Of a stretch of 64,000 nucleotides of DNA, positions 1-10,494 are shown in pieces; position 1 is the stretch's first letter; each line of letters starts with the position of its first letter. The notes under the pieces were generated by a model that searched no databases, was not told where the DNA came from, and worked only from the letters and a program-made list of their open reading frames with translations. Origin of the DNA: Agapanthus africanus. Taxonomy: Eukaryota > Streptophyta > Magnoliopsida > Asparagales > Amaryllidaceae. The stretch spans positions 189,303,044 through 189,367,043 of the forward strand of contig CM057344.1 in the NCBI GenBank assembly GCA_030015575.1. The letters run 5' to 3'. The position numbers and the translations under genes are program-made.

Positions 1-1310
1 GACACTGTGCATACACACCCGCATCTGTATTCCGACCGGATACAAATGCAATGAGACAAAATCTACACTGTACTAGACTAGGACCGGCTTAAGCCAAAGC
101 CGGCTAGTAAAATCCGTTCGATCCTGATCCGTGCAATACCGCACGTATCTGATCGAACCCTGCCATATACCTATACGGCTACTAGTACAAACCGTCCGAT
201 CCTGATCCGTGCAATACCGCACGTATCTGATCGGACCCTGCCATATCTCCATACGGCCACTACAGCGTTTCGCCCGAAAGCTGAGTAACTGAAAGTGTGG
301 TGGACTCTAAAGACTCGTCAATACTATGGCTGTGGATTTAACCACTGGCACGTCAGAGGTATAAGCCAATACATGACGGGCCACCAGCTATTGACCAAAA
401 GGGACGTCGATGAGGAAGCTCACCCCGACACCCAACTGAGCCTGTCAGTGACAATATCCGTACAGTCCGGTCCGTTCGTCTATGAGTATCGCATGGCGGG
501 CCTAGGGGGTTGGTAAAAGTCAGACCCCCAAAAGCGGTACAAGTCGTGTCGGAGTGTAGCCCAGAACGCCCTGAGATACTACTGGAATACCTACCAGTAA
601 ATCTCCTGCCTCGGCCGAGGGCTTTGCGTAATGGCTCTCCTAGACACAGCGCGACCTCACCCCCAATACCGGGAGAGACGAACCCCTGCAGATCCGCTCA
701 CTGCCTCCATGTGGCTCGGGACTGCACCCAACTAAAACCTGTTTGCACGACTCCTTTGAGCCGTGGTAGGGTAGTAATCAAAGTACAGTGGGAACTCACA
801 CGAGACAAATGACGATCTCAGGTCGATGAACTAACCTGTACACATGTCACTAGGGAACTGCTATCTGACATCTGGTACAAGACCAACTAGCAGGTTCCCG
901 GCGAGTCCTGTCCGGTGTACTCATAACCCAATGAGCACCTGTATACATCTTAGGTGAACCAACTGACACCAGTGGCTTGTGAGACCGGCCACCGCCCCTC
1001 GTCGGGGTCTCGACTGTATACACTAGTCTACTAATGGAGTATCGATGCCCAGTCTCGAAACTCCCACGACTAGGGACCTTTTAAGGATGTGCTTATGGAC
1101 CCCAGCTCCCACGTATATGATCGCCATCATACTGCTGGTCGTCAAGCAAGAATCCTAGGGCCTCTATCAACGTGCAATAGCGACATGTCAGGTCACCTAA
1201 AGCAGTACACGATGATAAAGATAAACCAGATAGCATACTATCATCTCGAGTAAGACTGTCCTACCGGGATAGGTCCTCCCTCAATCATTGCAATCACGTG
1301 CCTGTGATCC
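1..1310 (-). mobile_element. Very decayed Copia LTR, reverse orientation
   Basis: The stretch aligns, in reverse, with the 2.2 kb LTR family seen at 25286-27502 and elsewhere. Shared landmarks run in the same order: the 'ctctaaagactcgtcaata' block near 305, the 'gtacagtccggtc' block near 460, the 'taccgggagagacgaa' block near 668, the 'cccacgactagggacc' block near 1062 and the 'cagatagcatactatcat' block near 1230. Divergence is far greater than between any other LTRs here, so this is probably the oldest Copia trace in the window. It lacks the LTR part expected further left, which may lie outside the window. It is a fossil with many changes. Confidence 0.75.
116..258. repeat. Two-copy tandem duplication, 78-bp period
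   Basis: A block with the core 'gatccgtgcaataccgcacg' occurs at about 125 and again 78 bases later. The two copies share a further stretch down to 'catacggc'. The duplication lies in the decayed reverse LTR and is not seen in the younger LTRs of the same family. The core is itself partly self-complementary (CGTGC...GCACG). Confidence 0.8.
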
Positions 1311-1340
1311 AATAATTGACTCTGAGGGCACTAACTCCAA

Positions 1341-2580
1341 CACCTCACCCACCTGAGAGATACTTCAGTTTCTCTATGACAGTGGGAGCAAGGATTGCAT
1401 CATGAGATGATGACCCAAGTAGTTTCGAGCTGGCCATCAGGAGTGGGACTCTGTAAGAATGGATGGATGCTTAACGATCTGAGATGGAATTCTTATACAC
1501 CAACAAAGTATGGACTTTGGTTGCCTTATCTGAAGGGTTAAATCCCCATCAGAAGTAAGTATATCTTGAGAAGATTACTTGGTGTACATGGAAAAGTTGA
1601 GACTTAAAAAGTTATGCTTAAGTCCATCCAGATCCTACTTACCACGGCTACATACCATGACTACGATATCTGGCGGTTGGGTGTCATGATTGCTTTTCTA
1701 AATGATATTTTACAAGAGAGAGTCTATAAGTAAACAGTCAGAGGGCTTCGTAGACAAGGGGAGCAGCGAAAACGTGTGCAAGATATTTAATGTGATAAAG
1801 CAGTAATCGCGGAGATGGAACATTTGTTTTGATGTGGTAGTCAAAGAGTTTGACTTCATCAAAATAGTAGATGAATCTTGTATATACAAAAAGGTAGTAG
1901 GGAGTATGGTGGTGATCCTCGTAGAGTACGTGGATGACATACTCTTGATAGGGAAGGAGTTTCCTATGCTACGCTCGGTCAATCTCCGCTTATCATAAGG
2001 ATTCTCCATAAAGGATCAAACTGATACCTCCTAAATCCTGAGTTTTGATCTATGAGATAGATGTAATTGGATGTTAGGATTCTCACTAGTTGTAGTGAGA
2101 TGGTATCAACAGATCCTAGGGAGAATCACTGGAAAGGTTCCAAGGTGATAAGGTCGACTAAATGTCAGTCACAGGCATTGTCTTTACCCTCAATAAAGGG
2201 ACGGTATGTTGGAAGAGTTCCAAGCTAGATACTGTGGCATACTAGACGATAAAGGCTGGATACATCGCTACTTAAGATGCTACCAAAGAGGCAGTCTGTG
2301 TGTATATTAGTTCATGAGATGAACTTCGTTCCTACCATTGTGTGACAATGGAGTTGTGGCTTATGCCTAGGAACGCCCGTCCCATCAGTGATCCAGACAT
2401 ATTCTAAGGCAGTATCACCTGATCATGGAGATGGTTGATCTCCAGGGGATCGAGGTTAGGAGAGTAGACTCAGAGGACAACACGGAGAATCCACTCACAA
2501 AGGCCTTTTCCCAGAGAGAGACTATTATGGGATGGTAGAGTATGAGATAATTCAACCACTGTTATCAGATGGCCCTAGTG
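1341..2580 (+). pseudogene. Copia pol remnant (RT and RNase H end)
   Basis: The stretch matches the 3' half of the internal region of elements C1-C4. It begins at the 'cacccacctgagagatact' block, which in C4 codes for the PHPPERYFG linker, and continues through a reverse-transcriptase part. The minus-strand complement of 1900-1990 corresponds to the YVDDILLIG catalytic motif on the plus strand (near 1927-1953). It ends with RNase H-like sequence and a polypurine tract. The upstream junction at about 1311-1341 puts it directly against the reverse LTR at 1-1310, so this is not a complete element. It is a broken fossil of the Angela/Tork-like Copia group. Confidence 0.8.
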
Positions 2581-2592
2581 CAAGTGGGAGAT
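2579..2592 (+). other. Copia polypurine tract
   Basis: The sequence tgcaagtgggagat lies directly before the LTR start TGTTAG at 2593. The same tract precedes the 3' LTRs at 18679 and 40706. In plant Copia elements this is where plus-strand DNA synthesis is primed. Confidence 0.85.
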
Positions 2593-4793
2593 TGTTAGTT
2601 ATATGTATGCCCTAGAGGCCATTACTATACATGAGATGTATATCGTAGTGGATGCTTGGACATATATAGGGAGCACTTTCTTGCTCGACATGATAGTATG
2701 CTATCTCGTTACTCTTTACCTTAACGTGTATACTGATTGTCTCTCTGTTACATGTTGGTAAAGCCCTTAGGATGTGTACTTGACTACCTGGACTATGATG
2801 CAGATCATATTAGTGGGGACATGGTAGTCCATAAGTACATCCTTCAAGGTCCCTAGTCGTGGGTGTATCGAGACGGGGCATCGATATACCAGAGTAGACT
2901 AGCGTATAGCTTCTCGACCAATATAGATGAGCGATGGATGATCCCATATCTATTGGCGTTTGACATCAGAGATGATATACGGGTGCTCAGTGGAGACTGG
3001 GTACACTGGACGGACTCGTCGAGAACTCCCAGATGGTATTATACCTTACGTCAGATGGCAGTTCTCTGGTGACACTGGTGCAGATTAGTCTGTAGACCCG
3101 AGATCGTCATAGAGTCTTATGTGATTCCCACTGTGCTTTAATTTCCACCTTACCACGTCTAAGAGGGCGTGCAAAACGGAGGTTTTTGGGTACAGTCCTG
3201 AGTCACATGGAGGCAATGAGCGATATGAGGGGTTTCGTCTCTCCCGGTATTGGGGGTTGATGTTGCGCTATGCTCGATTGGCCATAACAGGGAAGTCCCT
3301 GGCCAGGGATGGTTTAGAGATTTTCTGGTAAGTGTTACCAGTAGTTTCTCGACCGGTTATGAGCCACATATCGGCATGACTTATCGGTTATTGGAGTCTG
3401 ACGTTTACCACCCCTAGACTTAATATGCGACATATCAGACGAGGAGACCGGACTGTACGGTAGTGTCACTGTCAGGCTTTTTGCAGGAGTTAGAGCGGGA
3501 TTGCTTGCTGATCTTCTGATCGCTCAATATCCGGGTAGCCGTTACGTCCAGCTAGTACCGCTGACGGCTTGTGGGTGCTTGATATGATCATCACCTACTG
3601 CCGGCGTATTGACGAGTCTTTAGAGTCCTACATAGATGTTTTATTGGCTCAGGCAAAACGAAATAGGAGCGCATATGTGATATGTGCGGGGCCGAGAATA
3701 ATGCGAGTATATGATACCGTATTCTATTCTCGTGATGTTTGTATCGATTGGTTATATGCGATATAACCAGGTTATCGAATCAAGGGTTGATTCGATAAGT
3801 CGATACATTGGAAGTTAGTCGGTTATATGTGATATAACCGGATTATTAAGTCAAGTGTTGATTTAATAATTTAGTGTATAATTGTATATATGATATACTA
3901 ATTTACATTACCTAACATTGGTTCACTAAAGCATTTATTTTTCTCACTTGTACACAACTTAATATATATGTGATATATATTTATTTGTGTTCATTTTGTA
4001 TCATGGTTGTTGATACAACTTACATGGGTGTGCAAGACATACACCATTCTATTTTAAATGGTGGTTAATAATTATATAAGGTAATTAGAAATTAGTGGAG
4101 GTTTTGTCACAAGCATGAAGCTTGTAGAAGCTTATGGATGCTTTGACAAAGTCCACTAACTTTGTTTTACTTTAGATTTTTATTAACCTAACCATTTAGG
4201 ATTAGCCCTGGTAATGTCTCTACATGAGTTAGTATATGATACTCACTCACCATGGTTAGCTCTCTCTCTCTTGATTAGTTTTTCATTCTCATTTTGTGCT
4301 CATCTTCTTCCTCCTTCAAAAGCTTCCTAGGGTTTGATAAAGAGAGAGAAGCATAGTGAGAAAAGAAAATCTAAAGTGTACCCATTTCCTATTTCATCAT
4401 CCTCTACTAGACTAGCACTTTAGTTTAGGGTGTTTGCTTCACGAATTCTCTAGTTAGTGAAGTAGAAGCTTGAGTTCGTATTCCCTCGACGTAGATCATC
4501 TTCGGCCTCGAAGACTTCAAGCGAAACCGTTACCCTTTTCTCATGGAGCCGTCCGAGAGTCCGGGAGCACGATGATCGCAGCGAAGGGACTATTAAAAGG
4601 AGCATAAGAAGTGAAGGACCGATCTACAAAAGTTGTATTTCGTATTCACTTAGATGTAAATGTTATTTACTTGCATGTGTTACCCTAATTATTTAGCAAA
4701 GATCTTGTTTAGGGTTATTCGGCACGGCTAAAATTTTAATCCGGCATGGTTGATGCCTTGTAGAACCTTGTTAGAGTGCCTAGTAACCCTACA
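2593..4793 (+). mobile_element. Copia LTR (3' LTR of a partial element)
   Basis: This LTR is about 2.2 kb, starting TGTTAGTTATATGTATGCCC and ending ...AACCCTACA. It is full length by comparison with the LTRs of C1-C4 (2204-2226 bp) but noticeably diverged from them. It is the 3' LTR of the fragment at 1341-2592. The sequence after 4793 is not a primer-binding site, as expected for a 3' LTR. This copy preserves the palindromes at 3750-3866 best, so it is a useful outgroup for the younger copies. Confidence 0.9.
3750..3866. repeat. Train of four dyads with G-N-G centres inside the LTR
   Basis: Four inverted repeats follow one another. GGTTATAT-GCG-ATATAACC is at 3750-3768. A pair of 12-base arms (TTATCGAATCAA) around GGG is at 3772-3798. 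GGTTATAT-GTG-ATATAACC is at 3821-3839. An imperfect dyad (TTAAGTCAA around GTG) is at 3844-3866. The first three have perfect arms. The same block is present in decayed form in every other LTR of the family, for example 11645-11770, 33697-33820 and 61862-61985. Function is unknown. It could be a set of protein-binding sites or short RNA hairpins. Confidence 0.85.
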
Positions 4794-4935
4794 CAACAAA
4801 GTCTAGCTTAGGTCTTCTACTAGAGAGTGAACACGCTACAATGGTTATTGCCCCTCTAAACTTATTGATTTGCTCTCTTGATCTTTTGCAACTACTTATA
4901 TTTGGATAATTTTAGGTATAGTGTTCGGTGTTATG
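4794..4935. other. Unassigned spacer
   Basis: This spacer of 142 bases lies between two Copia LTR copies. I see no reading frame, RNA gene or repeat that I can name. It may be flanking DNA at the insertion or a remnant of the decayed element to the right. Confidence 0.5.
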
Positions 4936-6215
4936 TGTTGGATATAGGTGCCTTCAATGCAATTATCGTATTTGCAAGAAGCCAATTACTGAATTCGTGG
5001 GGGGCCTATATGATAGAACAATCTTGCTCAAGATGATAGTTTGCTATCTCGTTTGTCTTTATCTTTCATGTGTATACGTTTTACTTGTTATCACGTATCA
5101 CTAGTACATGAGATAAAGCCTATATGATCTTTACTTGACCACCAGGATTATGATAGGGATTATACTAGTGGGGCATGGGTAGTCCATAAGCACATCCTTA
5201 AAAGTTCTTAGTCGTAGAGTATCGAGACTGAGCATCATTATTCCAGTTTAGACTAGTGTATATATTTCTTAACCCCATATGAGGCGATGGTTGATCCCAT
5301 AACCATTGGTGTTTGACATTGAAGATTGTATATAGGTGCTCATTATGAACGAGTTACAGTGGACGGACTCACCTAGAACTCCTAGTTGGTGTTATACAGC
5401 ATTTCTTTGGTGACCATAGTGCATAGTATTCCCTTGACCTTAAATCGTCGTACTGTCTTGTGTGTTCATACTATACATTGATTACTACCATATTACAACT
5501 CTACTGAGTCGTGCAAACAGGTTTTAGTTGGGTATAGTCTCGAAGCACATGGAAGCAGTTAGATGTTGAAGGGATTCGTCTATCCCGATATAGGGAGTCA
5601 ATATCGCGCAGTGATGGACATAACTATAATCAGAAATTCCTGGCCTGGGTGGACGAGATGAAATGGTAAGTGTTATCAGTTGCATCTCGGTTGGTTATTA
5701 GTTCAATGTCTGTATGACTTATTAGGATATTAGGGGTCTAACAGATTCCACGCCAGGCATAATATGCGATACTCTTTGATGAAGAGACAGGACTGTATGA
5801 TATGCGTCACTGATAGGCTCTTGTAGGGTACGGATGAGCTTGCTTGTCGACTTTTCATCTCATACATACCTAGGTAGCCATTACGTACATCTTGTGCCAC
5901 TAACGTGATTGTGGTTATGGATGTGATCTAATGACTCACTACCAGCGTATTGTTGAGTTTTTAGAGTCTCACACAGAAGGTTTTCTAGGTCAGGCGAATT
6001 GATGATGTGACGTGTGTGTATAGAGATACGTATGGGAGTTTGATTAAATGTGTGATTTATTCAGACGTTCATTTACACTAGTCGGCTTATTTATAAGCAG
6101 GGTTATTAAGTTAAATATTGACTTAATATCCATATATGTAATATGGTATCTAGTAGTATGTATATGATACACACTCTCTCATTAGTATATGATACTAATG
6201 TATTAATATGTAAGG
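4936..6215 (+). mobile_element. Decayed, incomplete Copia LTR
   Basis: It starts at TGTTGGATATAGGTGCC, which aligns with the family LTR start TGTTAGTTATATGTATGCC. It keeps the order of landmarks: 'gatagtttgctatctcg' near 5034, 'gtagtccataagcacatcc' near 5171, 'ggtgtttgacatt' near 5309, 'cacatggaagcagtt' near 5548 and 'tagagtctcacacag' near 5960. Similarity fades after about 6215, before the part that holds the leader end of the LTR. It is older than every paired LTR in this window. Confidence 0.8.
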
Positions 6216-6220
6216 GATAC

Positions 6221-6223
<3 letters not shown>

Positions 6224-6253
<30 letters not shown>
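6224..6253. repeat. (AT)n microsatellite
   Basis: A simple run of about 15 AT units immediately before the foldback at 6273. Confidence 0.95.
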
Positions 6254-6256
<3 letters not shown>

Positions 6257-6272
6257 ACATATATATTTCTCT

Positions 6273-6715
6273 GTAAAAATGAATGACTCGTCTATATATT
6301 TTCTTCTCTTCAAATATATATAAAATGAAGAGAGAAGAAAAATCTTCTTACCTCATTCTCCTTTTCTTTTCTTTTTATTTTTCAAGTGTAGAGTGGGGGG
6401 GGAGCCCTATCTCTTCACATGCTAGTATATTTGTCATCTAATGACACACACACACACACACACATACACAATATGTGTATGTATTGGATACATATACCAC
6501 ACACTCTCTCTTTTTGTTTGCATGTATTTGATACATGTATATTTATCATTAGATGACAAATATACTAGCATGTGAAGAGATAGGGCTCCCCCTACTCTAC
6601 ACTTGACAAATAAAAAGAAAAGAAAAAAAGAATGAGGTAAGAAGATTTTTCTTCTCTCTTCATTTTATATATATTTGAAGAGAAGAAAATATAAAGATGA
6701 GTCATTCATTTTTAC
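6273..6715. repeat. Long foldback, about 170-base arms
   Basis: Left arm 6273-6444 and right arm 6546-6715 are reverse complements with few differences. They open with GTAAAAATGAATGACTC and close with its complement. The loop of about 100 bases holds a (CA)n run at 6445-6470. No terminal element-like motif or clear target duplication is visible, so it may be a MITE-like foldback element or a local inverted duplication. Transcribed, it would make a near-perfect hairpin of the size that plant Dicer enzymes can cut. A short reading frame over the right end is not convincing as a gene. Confidence 0.9.
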
Positions 6716-7476
6716 CTTTTCCTTCTACACTTCTTCCTCTCTTTCTTAAAATGGAAAGTGAAGAAATAAAAGGAAAAGATAAAAAAGAGAGTTTCCTCCA
6801 CTACATCCTACCGCATAAACCTAGAAAGTTTAGTGAGCAAGTTCTTTCACTAGGAGCGTTTATTGGGAGCTTGACCGGTTTTCTTCAAGTTGATCATCGA
6901 CAGTGAGGGTCTCGATGTTCAAGCTCAATCTTGAGGTCTCGGACCTCAGCATGGGTCTTCCGATAAGCGATCAGACATGCTACAAAGGTTATAACTCCCA
7001 TTTCCCTTCTAGATTCTTTCCATGCTCGCTTTTATTTTCAGGTTTATGTCTTTTGTCTTGGTTATGGTTGCTATTGTAAGTCTATGTTGCACACTCTACG
7101 GGTTTGTAGAGAGGCGGAATTTTCAAAAACAATTTTAAAGCATGCAACAAAGACTATAACCCAAGAACTACTATAAGCCCTAGTAGCAAAACCACATAGA
7201 TAATTATTCCACCATGACACAATTTTATTCCTATGAGATTCGTGTCCTTCGAGTATTCTTGATCCTTTTCTTAAACTACTTTCGGTTCTAAATCTTGCTT
7301 GGTCATCGGCCTTCTCGATCCTAGATGATCCACCTGAAGGGTCTTGATCCAAGCTCACACTTCTAAAAGAAGCAACTGAGCAAACTGGTTTGCTAATCTA
7401 GTTTGCTTAGATGATGTAGAGATGTTTAGTAGTAATTTTTCTATCTCAAAACCTATTGGCTCTTAACACATGAGAA
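6716..7476. other. Unassigned region
   Basis: About 760 bases with no family I recognise. There are weak direct repeats: 'catgctacaaaggttataac' near 6977 resembles 'catgcaacaaagactataac' near 7141. A 95-codon minus-strand frame (7071-7358) has no recognisable domain. The region ends where the reverse Gypsy LTR begins at 7477. Confidence 0.5.
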
Positions 7477-8502
7477 TGTCACGACCCGGAAATGGCACGC
7501 GACTGGCACTTGAATCATATGAAGTCTATAGGACCCCATCTAATTCAAGTAAGCTAAGAAATCCCAGAAATCTAAACTATTTAAAGAAAGAAGTGAAGAT
7601 AACATGTTTTAAAACAAGGGGTTTTTAAATAAGTAAGCAGAATATGTATTTTTAAAATCTCAAGTCTTTTCTGAAAATTTCGGTAGAGTTTCCTTTGTAA
7701 AAACTGGCCCCGAACGGGGTACAACATGATAAATATATGCATCAATGAAAAAGGCATCCACAAGCGGGAGCTAGCTCTTCGTCAATCGACGGCCACAACC
7801 ATGCAAGCAATATAATATACAACGCCGAAGGACGAGGATCAAAACTCAAGAGGAAACTCAATTCAACATGAAATCCATAATAATACAACGCGCAACTCTA
7901 AGGTCGAAAGAATAATACAACTGGTCTCTAAGTTAAATACATATACATGTCTGTTTGATGGAGTTTCTAGATACAACAATGAAAATAATATACAAGAGTG
8001 GTCACGATGCGAGTGAACCGACCTACTAAAGCAATCACCCAGAATGGAAGCAGTGTGCCAGAAAATCGCAATGAAACCTATATGGCAAAACCTGCAAGAA
8101 ACTGTGGCACAACGGGGGTGAGTTGCCAACTCGTGAGTAGAAAACATCACAGAGCAGAAATCGTATGTATGACTCAATCCTCGGTCAAACGATCAGTAAT
8201 AAAATATATCCTCAATTTGATAAAATCTGAAGCATGATAAGGTGGCAAGGGTAAACATCTATACCAAGTGTAATACCAAGTGCTCATGTCAGTGCCTCAG
8301 GTAGCAACATATCATAAATATGAGGTATGATCAATGTAATCAACATGAATCAATGTCAACTATATCATGAAGTCTATAAATATGTGGATATCATCCAACT
8401 ATGTAATCAATGTCTCTATGCATGTGGATCTCGTCCACGTGTCAACCAATGACACAAAAACATTATGCATGTAGATATCATAAAGCATATGTATGGAAGT
8501 AT
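7477..8502 (-). mobile_element. Reverse Gypsy LTR fragment, older
   Basis: It begins TGTCACGACCCGG, which is the reverse complement of the G1 LTR end (...GGGTCGTGACA at 57359). It continues with 'aagtaagctaagaaatccca', 'gcgggagctagctcttcg' and 'ggcacaacgggggtgagttgcc', all of which recur at 8503-9190. It stops where a second copy of the same end begins at 8503. Either the second LTR inserted into this one or the two are adjacent remnants of neighbouring elements. Confidence 0.8.
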
Positions 8503-9324
8503 TGTCACGACCCGAAATATTAGCTCGTGACCAGCACTTAAATCACGCAACGTCTAAAGGCGTAACGTAATTCAAGCAAGCTGAAACCCAGAAATCTAAA
8601 CCTTTTAAGAAAAATAAAGGAGGTGATGTTTTGAAATAAAGGTACAATGAAATCAAGTTTTCTTAATGCATAGAAAAGAACATGAATGATGCAAGTGAAA
8701 TTTACTAGTTTGAAAACATGTTTCAATTTTTAAAAAATTTGGCAGCACATCCTTTGTATATTTTGATCCAAAACCACAATACATAATAATGATAAAGGCA
8801 TCCCCAAGCGGGAGCTAGCTCTTCGCCAAACGGCGGATCACAACCACGCAAGACAATATATAAAGTATACGATGCCCAACGGCGAAATTCACCACAAAAG
8901 ATAAAGAAAAGCAAGACATATAACTCACAAGTAGCGGAAAACCCCTCGCTCTAAGTCTCGCAACCACAATCCCACTAAGTCTCATTACTTATACAAATTT
9001 CTAATTTTGATTGATTGATGGAGTTAACTAGATACAATATGAAATATAATACAAGAGTGGGTACGATACAATGTCCCACCTATCACTGCAAAACACCCAA
9101 ATAAAGCTGTGTGCCAGCAATGCCGCTACTGATCCAAGCGGTCAACCTGCGAGAACTGTGGCACAACGGGGGTGAGTTGCCAACTCGTGAATAGAAAAAT
9201 ATCTACAAGTAGAAATTGAATAAACAACGACTCCTAGGTCAACTATATCAAAAAGGTAATACTATGATATCTAGGGTGACCGGGTCGTATATGTGCCAAC
9301 AAGGTAGTCACTACCTATATGCAT

Positions 9325-9445
9325 GTGTATAACATCCAACAGTATAATCAATGTATGTATGCAGGTGGATCTAGTCCAACCATATAATCAATGTATGTAT
9401 GCATGTGGATCTCGTCCACCGATATAATCAATGTATATATGCACG
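9325..9445. repeat. Short tandem array, about 41-bp period
   Basis: Three imperfect copies of a unit containing 'ataatcaatgtatgtatgca' followed by a 'gtggatctcgtcca' block. The array sits in the same U3-like part of the Gypsy LTR as the 60-bp minisatellite further right. Related single units occur near 8400-8470. Confidence 0.7.
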
Positions 9446-10165
9446 TAAATATCATAAAAGAGTGTGCATGAAGGTATGAGGATATGTATCAACGGTGTCC
9501 CTCCCGACACATCAAAATCATAGAACCTACTCGCCTAGCATCGACACTCGAAAACATCATGAAAACTGTGTCTAGCATCGACACGTAATCCCCATATATC
9601 TCAGTCGCCGTATCCTCAGATCGGCCCTCAGGCGCCGCACACCCTGGTCGGCCCTCATATCTATCTCGTTGCTCCGGTCGGTATCCTCCGGATAACCGCC
9701 AAGTCCAAATACTATCACCGATAGGTAGTGCTCCTTGCCGGGCTCACCGTCTAACATATACCAGTCTTCTTGCCCCGGGGTACCTCACCGGGTCCACTAT
9801 GTACCCTCAGACGGTGCCTACCGCTCCTCGAATCGGGTTTCACATACCACTCTCAGAACCGAGAAAACACATGGTGGACGCACTGAAATATCATATCAAG
9901 AGGAACCGGGTTTTTAAAACAGTACATGTTTTCTTTTGAAATAGCCATAGTTCTCAAATCCAGAAATCTCATGAAAACAGCATATCTCAATGCGTAAAAC
10001 CGTAAAGCATGATCTATGCGACATATAACAGAAATGTAAGCATATCAATATATCATTCAACATGGAACAGTGATATGACATATTAAGGGAAAACCGCTCT
10101 TTTAAATGATTCCAGTTTTAAAATATATCCTGCGGTTCCCAATCTCCCAATAAAACCAGTGATCT

Positions 10166-10494
10166 ATGTAGGTACAATATGTATATGCACAAGTATAGAT
10201 GTACCAATGTATGTGTGCACTAATATAGATATACGAATGTGTATATCCGCAAGTATGAATATATCAATGTATATGTGCACCAATATGGATATACAATGTG
10301 TATGTGCACAAGTATTAATATGTCAGTGTATATGTGCACCAATGTGGATATACAATGTATATGTACGCAAGTATGAATATATCAATGTATATGCGCACCA
10401 ATGTCGATATACAATGTGTATGTGCGCAAGTATGAATATATCAATGTATATGTGCACCAATATGAATATACAAGTGTGTATATCCGCAAGTATG
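10166..10494. repeat. 60-bp minisatellite, left part
   Basis: Imperfect repeats built from two related half-units of about 30 bases, one with 'gtatatgtgcaccaatatgg' and one with 'gtgtatatccgcaagtatga'. The array is interrupted at 10495 by C4 and resumes at 20910. GTATG at 10490-10494 is the duplicated target. Confidence 0.9.
10490..10494. other. C4 target-site duplication (left), GTATG
   Basis: Five bases directly before the C4 5' LTR. They match 20905-20909 after the 3' LTR. Confidence 0.9.

Noticed and set aside
7071-7358. 95-codon minus-strand frame in the unassigned region
   Set aside because: No recognisable domain, no second copy and ordinary length for chance in this composition.
9572-9917. 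Overlapping frames on both strands in the old reverse Gypsy LTR
   Set aside because: The homologous part of the G1 LTR (about 24770-25110) does not keep them open.
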